NCBI RefSeq assembly: GCF_030506285.1
Contig: NZ_CP119422.1
Span: forward strand, 3,057,001-3,121,000
Length of the DNA stretch: 64,000 nt
Origin: Catalinimonas niigatensis
GTDB lineage: Bacteria; Bacteroidota; Bacteroidia; Cytophagales; Cyclobacteriaceae
Reading direction: 5' to 3'
Shown here: positions 1 through 8,376 of the stretch, piece by piece
Numbering within the stretch: the first letter of the stretch is position 1
How the letters are laid out: each line of letters opens with the position of its first letter
Program-made: the position numbers and the translations under genes
The notes under the pieces: generated by a model
Database searches by the model: none
What the model saw: only the letters and a program-made list of their open reading frames with translations
What the model was told of the DNA's origin: nothing

Positions 1-218
1 ATAACAATAAATACAGCCTTCAACAATCCGGATAGAAAGGGAGTTAGCGAAGGGTCAACATTCCTTTTGGTAAGGGCTTTTTTGATACCTCCAATGATTT
101 TTCCTATAATCCAGAGGCCTATAATCAGAGTAAGGATTGCCAGGATGAGCTTGGGAACATAAAGAATAGCCAATTCTTTAAGGGAGTCAAGTGCTCCTAC
201 TAAATCAAAATCTTCCAT
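1..218 (-). CDS. MscS-family mechanosensitive channel, N-terminal part (cut by window edge)
   Basis: Only the first 72 codons are inside the window; the rest lies to the left of base 1. The peptide starts MEDFDLVGALDSLKELAI, followed by a hydrophobic helix of about 20 residues and a basic loop (KKALTKRNVDPSLTPFL). This order matches the N-terminus and first transmembrane helix of small-conductance MscS channels, which open under membrane tension and release osmolytes during hypo-osmotic shock. The start is the ATG at 218. It is transcribed away from galM, with a 440-bp divergent spacer between them. The conserved pore helix and the cytoplasmic beta domain cannot be seen, so the family call rests on the N-terminus alone. 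Confidence 0.7.
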   Translation of the reverse strand, partial: MEDFDLVGALDSLKELAILYVPKLILAILTLIIGLWIIGKIIGGIKKALTKRNVDPSLTPFLSGLLKAVFIV

Positions 219-658
219 GGTCTACTTGTGGTTTGGTTAATATAATATATCCAACGAAATTGAATATTATCTACAACTAATCCAATCTTTAATATGTTTT
301 CGTTGATTCACCGTATCCAATAAATCAAGAAAAAAGGCCTGTAGTAGTAAAATTTGAGCTATAAACGAAAAGTTGAACCCAGATTACACTCAGTATGAGC
401 ATTAAAAAAGAAAGAGGCTATTTTATTGGATTTTGAGTGAGAGTGGATTTGGTATATCTCAATAAAATCATTGATTACTAATGAGTTCCCCTCATAGTAT
501 ATGAAAGTGCTTCAAACGCAAAAGCCTGTGGGGATACAGATTTCTTTTAGAGTTGTCCGCTTTTGTTTAGCTTTGGAAGCATGAATGTACATGACTCATT
601 TGAGTTATAGTCTTATGACTCATCTTTTATGGACATTTCATGTTAGCTTTTGATCATT
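219..658. other. Divergent intergenic region, mscS-like gene / galM
   Basis: I see no convincing gene here. It must hold promoters for both flanking genes. The sequence ATGACTCAT occurs twice (591-599 and 615-623), 24 bp apart start to start. The first copy overlaps a 12-bp inverted repeat, ACTCA-TT-TGAGT (594-605). This could be a regulator site for galM, but no known binding motif was matched. A TAGCTTTG at 568-575 resembles the Bacteroidota -7 element TAnnTTTG, but lacks a well-placed -33 TTG. Confidence 0.4.
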
Positions 659-1825
659 ATGATGTACAACAAACACATGAAACCTTACCTACTCATTTTT
701 AGCGTTTTTGTGGCTGCATGCCAGTCACCTTCGCAACAGGAAAACCAAACAACCATGCAGGAAGACACTACTTCAATACCAAAGGAAAGCTTTGGTAACG
801 GTCCCAATGGCGAGGCCGTAGACCTTTATACCCTCACCAACCAAGACGGTATGGAAGCTAGAATCACCAACTATGGAGGCATTATTACCTCTTTGAAAGT
901 GAAAGATGCTGAAGGCAATCTGGATGATGTGGTGTTGGGTTTTGACAACCTACAGGCTTATGTAGACAACAATCCTTTTTTTGGCGCACTGGTCGGTCGC
1001 TATGGTAACCGCATTGCCAAAGGAAAATTTACCCTTGATGGTACTACCTATGAACTGGATACTAACAATATGGGCAACCACCTTCACGGTGGACTTAAAG
1101 GTTTTGACAAAGTAGTATGGACTGCACAGCCCCAGCAGTCTGAGGATGGGCAGCAGTTGGTCCTGACTTATACTAGTCCGGATGGGGATCAGGGCTATCC
1201 TGGTACGTTAGAGACCAAAGTAACCTACACTCTTACTGATGACAATGTGTTGAGAATAGAATACGAAGCAACTACTAATAAAAAAACAGTAGTCAACCTC
1301 ACCAATCACTCTTACTTTAACCTGACCGGAGATCCTACGCAAACCGTGCTGGAGCATGAAGTGATGCTCAATGCTGATCAGTTTGTGCCTGTGGATGAAA
1401 CCCTGATTCCAACAGGCGAACTGGCTGCTGTAGAAGGCACTCCTTTTGACTTTACCGAGCTTAAGCCTATCGGTCAGCAGATCAATGAAGACAGCAACGA
1501 GCAGATAAAATTCGGATTAGGCTATGACCATTGCTGGGTACTGGACAAAGAAGGCATGGGTCTGGCTGCCCGAGTGCATGAGCCTACCACTGGCCGTGTG
1601 ATGGAAGTCTATACTACCGAACCAGGGGTACAGTTTTATACTGGCAACTTTCTGAGTGGGGCAGTCACTGGGAAAGAAGGTATTGCATATGCCAAAAGAA
1701 CAGCTTTCTGCCTGGAAACAGAGCATTTCCCCGACTCTCCCAATCAACCCAATTTTCCTTCTGTGGAGCTAGCTCCCGGAGAAACCTACAGCACGACTAC
1801 TGAGTATCGCTTCTCTACAGAATAA
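659..1825 (+). CDS. galM: Aldose 1-epimerase (galactose mutarotase), lipoprotein
   Basis: Interconverts alpha and beta anomers of aldoses, here probably arabinose or galactose. The N-terminus carries a lipoprotein signal ending FSVFVAAC, with the lipid-acceptor Cys at about residue 21, so the enzyme is predicted to be exported and membrane anchored rather than cytosolic. Family motifs are present: GNRIAKGKF and NHLHGG (about 116-145), catalytic-type His in TNHSYFNLTG (about 217), and the catalytic Glu in CLETEHFPDSPNQPNFP (about 353). Length of 388 residues fits the family plus a signal. The frame is open from a TTG at 650, but ATG at 659, 662 or 677 is a better start. It converges on araA across a strong hairpin. 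Confidence 0.9.
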   Translation: MMYNKHMKPYLLIFSVFVAACQSPSQQENQTTMQEDTTSIPKESFGNGPNGEAVDLYTLTNQDGMEARITNYGGIITSLKVKDAEGNLDDVVLGFDNLQAYVDNNPFFGALVGRYGNRIAKGKFTLDGTTYELDTNNMGNHLHGGLKGFDKVVWTAQPQQSEDGQQLVLTYTSPDGDQGYPGTLETKVTYTLTDDNVLRIEYEATTNKKTVVNLTNHSYFNLTGDPTQTVLEHEVMLNADQFVPVDETLIPTGELAAVEGTPFDFTELKPIGQQINEDSNEQIKFGLGYDHCWVLDKEGMGLAARVHEPTTGRVMEVYTTEPGVQFYTGNFLSGAVTGKEGIAYAKRTAFCLETEHFPDSPNQPNFPSVELAPGETYSTTTEYRFSTE

Positions 1826-1841
1826 AACAGTGTTAAAGTGC

Positions 1842-1882
1842 GATAGTGTTATGGTTAATAGTTTACAAACCATAACACTATC
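1842..1882. terminator. Bidirectional hairpin between galM and araA
   Basis: Perfect 15-bp inverted repeat: GATAGTGTTATGGTT (1842-1856) and its complement (1868-1882), with an 11-nt loop. It lies between two convergent stop codons, so it probably terminates both transcripts, although neither side has a long T run. The arm contains TGTTATGG, the same core as the 8-bp repeat array at 5032-5742. Confidence 0.75.
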
Positions 1883-1890
1883 ATACTCTA

Positions 1891-3384
1891 CTACCTTCCC
1901 CAATACATCGCATTCCAGCGCAGCTCATTTTTGAAATGGTACAGTTGCGTATCCTCATTGATCAGCAGATATTCTATATTAGCCATTTCAGCAAAATCCT
2001 GCATATACTCAGAAGTCAGGCAGGGGCTATAACCAGTATGGTGTGCACCTCCGGCCAGAATCCAGGCACTGGCAGCGATCTTCAGATTAGGCTTAGGTTC
2101 CCATAATACGCGAGCCACCGGCAGTTTAAGCATCGGTTCCTCCAAAGGCACTGCCTCTACTTCATTGACCAGCAGACGGAAACGACCACCCATATCAATG
2201 ACTGAGGCATTCAAAGCCGGACCGGCAGCGGTATCAAAAACCAGGCGCACAGGATCGGCTTTACCTCCGATGGAGAGCGGATGAATTTCACATCTGGGCT
2301 TGCCTGATGCGATGGAAGGGCAGATTTCCAGCATGTGCGAACCTAGTACTTTTTGTCCGTCGGGATGAAAATGATAGGTGTAATCTTCCATAAAAGAAGT
2401 TCCTCCTTTCAGGCCGGAACTCATCACTTTCATGGCCCGTACCAAAGCTGCCGTTTTCCAGTCGCCTTCTGCACCAAAGCCGTAACCATCCGCCATCAGT
2501 CGCTGCGAGGCAATTCCGGGCAACTGAGCCAGGCCATGCAGGTTTTCAAAAGTATCGGTAAAGGCTTTGAAATTACCCGCTTCCAGGAAAGCTCGCATGC
2601 CCAGTTCTATTCTGCCTGCCTCCCGCAATGATGTACGTTGAGCTCCTTCTTTTGTCAGGGACACTGAAAGTTCGTAGGTATCTTCATATACCTTAATCAG
2701 TTGATCAATCTCGCCATCCGACACTTCATTAACATAGGCAACCAAATCGCCCAACCCATAACCATTAACAGAATAACCGAATTGCATCTGAGCCGCTACT
2801 TTGTCACCTTCGGTTACGGCCACTTCACGCATATTATCTCCAAAGCGAGCTACTTTGGCTCCCTGAGCGTCGTACCAGGCAGCGGCTGCACGCGTCCATA
2901 CATTCAACTGCTGATGTATGTCTGTATCTTCCCAATGCCCAACAATCACTTTACGGTTGACACCCATACGGCTGGCCATATAACCAAATTCTCTTCCTCC
3001 GTGTGCCGACTGATTCAAGTTCATAAAATCCATGTCAATGGTAGACCAGGGAATATCACGATTGAACTGGGTATGCAGATGTGCCAAAGGGCGCTGTAAA
3101 GCTTTCAGTCCGGCAATCCACATTTTGGCAGGCGAAAAAGTATGCATCCAGGCAATAAGTCCAATACAGTTTTCTGCACTGTTGGCTTCCTGACAAAGCC
3201 GATAAATGGCATCGGGTGTAGTGAGTACAGGCTTGTACACAATCCTTACCGGAAGTGCTTTCGTTGCATTCAGTCCTTTGACGATTTGCTGCGAATGTTC
3301 CGCTACCTGTTTTAAAGTTTCTTCTCCATACAAATGCTGGCTTCCTGTGACAAACCAAGCTTCAAATTGATCAAGTTTTATCAT
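1891..3384 (-). CDS. araA: L-arabinose isomerase
   Basis: Converts L-arabinose to L-ribulose in the cytoplasm, the first step of the isomerase pathway. The 497-residue length is normal. The metal and catalytic residues of the family fall at matching positions: Glu306 (FGAEGDWK), Glu333 ([10 protein letters not shown]), His350 ([11 protein letters not shown]) and the C-terminal His pair in GGAHHTGYS (about 448-449). The start is the ATG at 3384, only 6 bp after the stop of the symporter gene, so the two are co-transcribed. Together with araB and araD upstream on the same strand it completes conversion to D-xylulose 5-phosphate. Confidence 0.97.
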   Translation of the reverse strand: MIKLDQFEAWFVTGSQHLYGEETLKQVAEHSQQIVKGLNATKALPVRIVYKPVLTTPDAIYRLCQEANSAENCIGLIAWMHTFSPAKMWIAGLKALQRPLAHLHTQFNRDIPWSTIDMDFMNLNQSAHGGREFGYMASRMGVNRKVIVGHWEDTDIHQQLNVWTRAAAAWYDAQGAKVARFGDNMREVAVTEGDKVAAQMQFGYSVNGYGLGDLVAYVNEVSDGEIDQLIKVYEDTYELSVSLTKEGAQRTSLREAGRIELGMRAFLEAGNFKAFTDTFENLHGLAQLPGIASQRLMADGYGFGAEGDWKTAALVRAMKVMSSGLKGGTSFMEDYTYHFHPDGQKVLGSHMLEICPSIASGKPRCEIHPLSIGGKADPVRLVFDTAAGPALNASVIDMGGRFRLLVNEVEAVPLEEPMLKLPVARVLWEPKPNLKIAASAWILAGGAHHTGYSPCLTSEYMQDFAEMANIEYLLINEDTQLYHFKNELRWNAMYWGR

Positions 3385-3390
3385 ATGTCA

Positions 3391-5007
3391 TTATCCGTTA
3401 AAAGAAATCATAATAAATACCACAATGGCCAGTACTGCCAATGAGGCTAAGATATCCCAGATATTATAGCTGGCTTTATTTTCAGCTTTCTGCTCTTCAC
3501 TCAGGGTACTATAGGTTAGCCCTGATAGTTTCTCTTCAGAAGGTGCAGGACTCATCAAACTTACTACTACCGCAATCAGTACGGAGGCCAGGAACATCCA
3601 GGCAGCAAAGCTTAGAAAGTTCATATCACCAATGAGGAAGAAAATACTTTCCGGATCAAGATAATCTTTGCTGAGTTCCAAAGTCAAACGTATTACGGCA
3701 ATGGCCAGCCCAATCACCAAAGTGGCCATCGCTCCTTTGGCATTGATTCGTTTAGAAAATACTCCCAATAAAAAAACTGCGGTGATCGGAGGAGCAATAT
3801 ACGATTGGACAGATTGCAGGTACTCATACAATACCCCGGAAATATTCTGCATCACAGGTATCCAGGCAATGCCAAGAAAAACGATAATCACCGTAGCAAT
3901 TTTTCCGATGTTGAGCAGTTTTTTCTCAGGCGTACCCGGTCTCAACTTTTCATAAATATCTTTGGTAAAGAGTGTCGCACAGGAGTTGAAGACAGAAGCC
4001 AGCGAACTCATTAAGGCAGCCAGAAGCCCGGCAGCCACCAAGCCTCTAAGGCCGGCAGGCAAAAGGTTACTCATCAGTACCGGAAAGGCCTGATCGGCAG
4101 ACTCCCATTCCAGTTTACCTTGCTGCTTCAAAGCCAATGCAATTACCCCAGGAATTAAAAATAAAAAGACCGGTAATAGTTTTAGAAAGCCTCCCCAGAT
4201 GGTACCGCGTCTTCCTTCTTTGATATTTCTGGCAGTGAGTACCCGCTGTACAATATATTGATCGGTACACCAATACCAGATACCCACAATGGTACTGGTA
4301 ATCACCAGGCTGGGCCAGGGAAAATCAGGGTCGGAAGGTGGACGCCACATATCAAAATAGTCCTCACCGACTGTGGCTTTCAGTTCTCCCCATCCGCCTA
4401 CTGCATCCAATCCCATGAAGGTCAGGGTAGCCGCTCCTATGATCAGGATAACTGTCTGTAAAGCTTCGGTATAGACTACTGCTTTCATTCCTCCTAAAAC
4501 TGTGTAAATTCCTGTAAGCACTACAGTGGCCAAAGCTCCGGTCAGGAAGTCAATTTGTAACAAAGAAGAAATCACTACGCCCCCGGCATAAATAGTCACT
4601 GACACTTTTGTCAAAATATAAGCCAGCAGGGAGAAGATGGATAAAAACCAGCGGGCATTAGGGCTATAGCGTTTCTCCAAAAATTCAGGCATGGTAAAAA
4701 CGCCACTCCTGGCGTAAAAAGGAAGAAAAACCCAGCCCAGCATCAGCACGATCCAGGCATGAAGTTCGTAAATCAATAAAGGTAATTTATCAGAAGCGCC
4801 TGTACCGGCCAGACCCACTACGTGCTCAGAGCCGATGTTGGAAGCAAAAATGGATGCTCCTACCACAAACCATCCCATATTACGTCCGGCAAGAAAATAG
4901 TCTGCGGTATCTTTTTGTTTTTGCAGTATTACCCATAGGGCGATTCCAAGGATCACCAGGAAATAGCCCCCGATGACAATCCAGTCTAGCGTTTCAAGTC
5001 CTTTCAT
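3391..5007 (-). CDS. Sodium/solute symporter (SSS family), probable arabinose transporter
   Basis: Inner-membrane sugar importer of the SSS (SGLT-like) family, 538 residues with about 13-14 hydrophobic helices. Family features include the N-terminal DWIVIGGYFLVILGIALWV, the loop TADYFLAGRNMGWFVVGAS, the segment GSEHVVGLAGTGA, and WYWCTDQYIVQRVLTARN in the middle, which is typical of bacterial SGLT homologues. It is placed directly before araA with a 6-bp gap, so L-arabinose is the likely substrate; this is inferred from position and not from residues. The start ATG is at 5007. Its upstream leader is formed by the long 8-bp repeat array, so its promoter or the araBD read-through must cross that array. 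Confidence 0.9.
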   Translation of the reverse strand: MKGLETLDWIVIGGYFLVILGIALWVILQKQKDTADYFLAGRNMGWFVVGASIFASNIGSEHVVGLAGTGASDKLPLLIYELHAWIVLMLGWVFLPFYARSGVFTMPEFLEKRYSPNARWFLSIFSLLAYILTKVSVTIYAGGVVISSLLQIDFLTGALATVVLTGIYTVLGGMKAVVYTEALQTVILIIGAATLTFMGLDAVGGWGELKATVGEDYFDMWRPPSDPDFPWPSLVITSTIVGIWYWCTDQYIVQRVLTARNIKEGRRGTIWGGFLKLLPVFLFLIPGVIALALKQQGKLEWESADQAFPVLMSNLLPAGLRGLVAAGLLAALMSSLASVFNSCATLFTKDIYEKLRPGTPEKKLLNIGKIATVIIVFLGIAWIPVMQNISGVLYEYLQSVQSYIAPPITAVFLLGVFSKRINAKGAMATLVIGLAIAVIRLTLELSKDYLDPESIFFLIGDMNFLSFAAWMFLASVLIAVVVSLMSPAPSEEKLSGLTYSTLSEEQKAENKASYNIWDILASLAVLAIVVFIMISFNG

Positions 5008-5029
5008 GAAATAGTTTTGATTGTTTAGT

Positions 5030-5842
5030 TAGTGTTATGGTGTTATGGTGTTATGGTGTTATGGTGTTATGGTGTTATGGTGTTATGGTGTTATGGTGTT
5101 ATGGTGTTATGGTGTTATGGTGTTATGGTGTTATGGTGTTATGGTGTTATGGTGTTATGGTGTTATGGTGTTATGGTGTTATGGTGTTATGGTGTTATGG
5201 TGTTATGGTGTTATGGTGTTATGGTGTTATGGTGTTATGGTGTTATGGTGTTATGGTGTTATGGTGTTATGGTGTTATGGTGTTATGGTGTTATGGTGTT
5301 ATGGTGTTATGGTGTTATGGTGTTATGGTGTTATGGTGTTATGGTGTTATGGTGTTATGGTGTTATGGTGTTATGGTGTTATGGTGTTATGGTGTTATGG
5401 TGTTATGGTGTTATGGTGTTATGGTGTTATGGTGTTATGGTGTTATGGTGTTATGGTGTTATGGTGTTATGGTGTTATGGTGTTATGGTGTTATGGTGTT
5501 ATGGTGTTATGGTGTTATGGTGTTATGGTGTTATGGTGTTATGGTGTTATGGTGTTATGGTGTTATGGTGTTGTGTTATGGTGTTATGGTGTTATGGTGT
5601 TATGGTGTTATGGTGTTATGGTGTTATGGTGTTATGGTGTTATGGTGTTATGGTGTTATGGTGTTATGGTGTTATGGTGTTATGGTGTTATGGTGTTATG
5701 GTGTTATGGTGTTATGGTGTTATGGTGTTATGGTGTTATGGTGGGTACTACCTTCAGAGAAGAGGGTTACAAACTTTTCTAAAAATTAAAACCTCAATCT
5801 ATCAAGAGTTCACGAACTTTAACACTTAGAACTATAACACTA
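5030..5842. repeat. Inverted repeat flanking the octanucleotide array
   Basis: TAGTGTTAT at 5030-5038 is the exact complement of ATAACACTA at 5834-5842. The right arm begins one base from the araD stop codon. The same words form the arms of the galM/araA hairpin (1842-1882). This suggests that an intergenic hairpin once lay after araD and that the left arm expanded into the array. The basis is sequence identity; the history is inference. Confidence 0.6.
5032..5742. repeat. Octanucleotide tandem array, about 89 copies of ATGGTGTT
   Basis: The unit ATGGTGTT is repeated almost perfectly for about 711 bp. One interruption is seen near 5571-5575, where a unit has lost 3 bp (GTGTT instead of ATGGTGTT); about 67 units lie before it and about 21 after it. 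It ends in GTGGGTACTACC. It lies between the araD stop and the symporter start, so on the transcribed strand it reads as AACACCAT repeats in the operon's intercistronic RNA. All three plus-strand frames are open only because the unit contains no stop on that strand; the 8-residue period (MVLWCYGV) is not a real protein. Confidence 0.97.
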
Positions 5843-5843
5843 T

Positions 5844-6545
5844 CTATGACTGTCCATAATAGGCATCTTTTCCATGTTTGCGTTCATAATGCTTGCGGAT
5901 CAGGCTGTCTTTGAGTCGGGGAGCATCAGGACGGATTTGCAGACTGAGGTATGCCATTCGCGCTACTTCTTCCAGCACCGCACTATTGTATACGGCTTTT
6001 TCAGGCGTTTTCCCCCAGCTAAAAGGAGCATGGTTGGCTACCAACACCATCTCTACTTCTTCATAGGTATATCCACGTTCTTTAAATTCATCTATGATCT
6101 GAAAGCCGGTCTCGTGCTCATAATCGCCTGCAATGCGGGCATCATCCATCACCTTAGCGCAGGGAATATCCACGGTGAGATGATCGGCGTGGGTAGTGCC
6201 CATGATGGGAATATCTCTTTGGGCCTGTGCCCAGGCCGTGGCATGCGTAGAATGGGTATGTACTATGCCTCCGATATTTTCCCAATGTTTATATAATAAA
6301 GCATGCGTTTTGGTATCGGAAGAAGGTCGCATCTTACCTTCTAAAATATGATTATCAAAGTCAACGATGACCATACTTTCAGAAGTAAGCTGCTGGTAGG
6401 GAACTCCGCTGGGTTTGATGGCAAATACTCCTTTTGCTCTGTCTACCGCACTCACATTGCCGAAAGTAAAAAGTACCAGCCCTAGTTCGGGCAGTTGCAT
6501 ATTGGCCTCATAAGCGGCCTGTTTGATATCGTTATACTGACTCAT
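5844..6545 (-). CDS. araD: L-ribulose-5-phosphate 4-epimerase
   Basis: Class II aldolase-family enzyme that epimerises L-ribulose 5-phosphate to D-xylulose 5-phosphate, feeding the pentose phosphate pathway. At 233 residues it has the normal length. Visible active-site features are the GNVSAVD and KPSGVPY phosphate-binding loops (about 29-50), SSDTKTH with Asp77, the metal ligands in VHTHSTHATAWA (His96, His98), TTHADH (about 118-122), a further His in VANHAPFSWG, and the C-terminal Tyr pair in DAYYGQS. The start ATG (6545) overlaps the araB stop as ATGA, so translation is probably coupled. It is followed by the octanucleotide array. Confidence 0.96.
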   Translation of the reverse strand: MSQYNDIKQAAYEANMQLPELGLVLFTFGNVSAVDRAKGVFAIKPSGVPYQQLTSESMVIVDFDNHILEGKMRPSSDTKTHALLYKHWENIGGIVHTHSTHATAWAQAQRDIPIMGTTHADHLTVDIPCAKVMDDARIAGDYEHETGFQIIDEFKERGYTYEEVEMVLVANHAPFSWGKTPEKAVYNSAVLEEVARMAYLSLQIRPDAPRLKDSLIRKHYERKHGKDAYYGQS

Positions 6546-8215
6546 GCCTGACTTAATTTTTCTACCATGTTTCCAAATTCGTTGTATTGCGCGTAAAGCT
6601 GCTCATAAAGTTTGCTTTGTTCCGGGTTGGGGTGATATTCAGCATCAAAGCCTGATCCCATACCAGCGATAGCTCCCTCCACATTCTGATAAGCCCCTGC
6701 TGCCGTAGCCGCAAACATGGCAGCTCCCAAAGCACAGGTTTGTTCTGATTTGGCAATTTTAATGGGCATATTCATCACGTCGGCCATCACCTGCATGATG
6801 AAAGGTGATTTTTTGGCTACACCTCCCAAACCAATCAGCCCTTTGACAGGAATACCTTCAGCGCGAAATCGATCTACGATTTTTTTAGCACCGAAGCAAG
6901 TAGCTTCTACCAACGCACGAAAAATTTTAGGTGCATCACTGGCGAGATTCAAACCCAGGATTGCTCCTTTAAGCCTTTGATTGGCATCGGGCGTGCGGCG
7001 GCCGTTGAGCCAGTCCAGTGCGAGCACTCCGGATTCCGCAGGTGTAATCTGTGCCGCCGATTCCGAAAGGGCAGGGATCATTTTATCCACCGTTTCTTTT
7101 ATCAGCTTTTCCTTGGTGGCTTCATCTAAAAGTTGAGATTGCTGAATCACATGGGTGAGTGGCCAGGAAAGCAATTTTCTAAACCAGGCATACACATCGC
7201 CAAAAGCGGACTGTCCGGCTTCTAAACCTTCCATACCTGGAATCACTGAGCTATTCACCTGTCCACAAATTCCATGAACCAGTTTGCCTTCAACTTCTTC
7301 GCGAGGGGCTACCAGAATGTCGCAGGTAGAGGTACCCATGACCTTACTTAAATAATAAGCTTCTATCTGTCCGCCTACTGCCCCCATATGCGCATCAAAA
7401 GCGCCAACAGCCACTACTACATCTTGTGAAAGGCCAAGCCGTTCGGCCCACTCAGCAGATAAAGTACCTGCTGACACATCAGAAGTATAGGTTTCTTCAA
7501 AGAGGTGATCCCGCATGCCATCAAGCAGGGGGTCTAGTTGGGTAAAAAATGCATTGGGAGGCAAGCCATTCCATGATTCATGCCAGAGGGCTTTATGCCC
7601 TGCGGCACAGCGGCTGCGCTTCATCTCATGCACATGGGTGCCGCCAGTAAGCAGAAAGGGAATCCAGTCGCAATGCTCCACCCAGGAGTAGGCAGCATTA
7701 CGTATACTTTCATCTACCCGGTGGACGTGCAGTATTTTTGCCCAAAACCATTCCGAAGAATAGATTCCACCTTCATATTGAGTATAATCTGTCTCACTCT
7801 GCCGGGCCAGCGTATTGATTTCCTGCGCTTCATTGACAGCCGTATGGTCTTTCCACAAGACAAACATCGCATTGGGATTTTCCTCAAAACCGGGCAGCAA
7901 AGCCAGAGGAGTTCCAGTCTTATCTACCGCACAGGGACTGGAGCCCGTAGTATCTACTGCAATGCCTTTGATGGAATCACGAACGGCAGGAGATACTTTT
8001 TTCAAACAATTTTTAATTGTGCTTTCCAGTCCTTCTACATAATCCAGAGGATGCTGGCGAAACTGATTAAGATTGCTGTCGCAATACAGGCCCTTTGCCC
8101 AGCGTGGGTAGTGAAAAACATCCGTTGCAACTTCTTCTCCGGTGGCTGTATTTACGATGAGTGAGCGAACACTATCCGTACCGTAGTCTACGCCAATTAC
8201 ATGCATGGTATTCAT
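6542..8215 (-). CDS. araB: Ribulokinase
   Basis: FGGY-family kinase that phosphorylates L-ribulose with ATP. The N-terminal nucleotide-binding motif GVDYGTDSVRSLIV is present, as are VDTTGSSPCAVD, GAFDAHMGAVGGQ, the MGTSTCDIL segment, and the C-terminal GLGGVAKKSPFIMQVMADV with the SEQTCALGAAMFAA adenosine motif. Length is about 557 residues, as expected. The frame is open from a TTG at 8233, but I choose the ATG at 8215 (next ATG 8206), which puts the conserved start close to the N-terminus. It is the first gene of araB-araD-symporter-araA and is divergent from the esterase at 8377; the shared spacer of about 160 bp should hold the operon promoter. Confidence 0.95.
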   Translation of the reverse strand: MNTMHVIGVDYGTDSVRSLIVNTATGEEVATDVFHYPRWAKGLYCDSNLNQFRQHPLDYVEGLESTIKNCLKKVSPAVRDSIKGIAVDTTGSSPCAVDKTGTPLALLPGFEENPNAMFVLWKDHTAVNEAQEINTLARQSETDYTQYEGGIYSSEWFWAKILHVHRVDESIRNAAYSWVEHCDWIPFLLTGGTHVHEMKRSRCAAGHKALWHESWNGLPPNAFFTQLDPLLDGMRDHLFEETYTSDVSAGTLSAEWAERLGLSQDVVVAVGAFDAHMGAVGGQIEAYYLSKVMGTSTCDILVAPREEVEGKLVHGICGQVNSSVIPGMEGLEAGQSAFGDVYAWFRKLLSWPLTHVIQQSQLLDEATKEKLIKETVDKMIPALSESAAQITPAESGVLALDWLNGRRTPDANQRLKGAILGLNLASDAPKIFRALVEATCFGAKKIVDRFRAEGIPVKGLIGLGGVAKKSPFIMQVMADVMNMPIKIAKSEQTCALGAAMFAATAAGAYQNVEGAIAGMGSGFDAEYHPNPEQSKLYEQLYAQYNEFGNMVEKLSQA

Positions 8216-8376
8216 AATTGTAGGTCTATTCAAAATTAGGTTGCCTCGGTAAGATAATCAATTCGACTGCTTTACGAATAACTTAAAGCATAAAATGGAT
8301 AAAAGAGCAGAGACCTTTTTTGTAAAGCCCGGTTAGTTCAGTGTTTGGTATTTTAATTTTTGTTTATATTGACTTT

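Noticed and set aside
591-623. Paired ATGACTCAT as an arabinose regulator operator
   Set aside because: No regulator gene nearby and no matching copy before araB; kept only as a note on the intergenic region.
2701-3099. 132-codon frame opposite araA
   Set aside because: It lies in the antisense of the well-conserved araA gene and has no protein-like features.
5032-5742. CRISPR array
   Set aside because: The units are 8 bp with no spacers and no cas genes nearby.
5032-5829. 265-residue open frame with period MVLWCYGV (and two similar frames)
   Set aside because: All three plus-strand frames are open only because the 8-bp unit contains no stop on this strand. The peptide is low complexity and has no start context; the array is intergenic.
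7580-8164. 194-codon plus-strand frame opposite araB
   Set aside because: araB on the minus strand has all FGGY motifs; this frame is its shadow.
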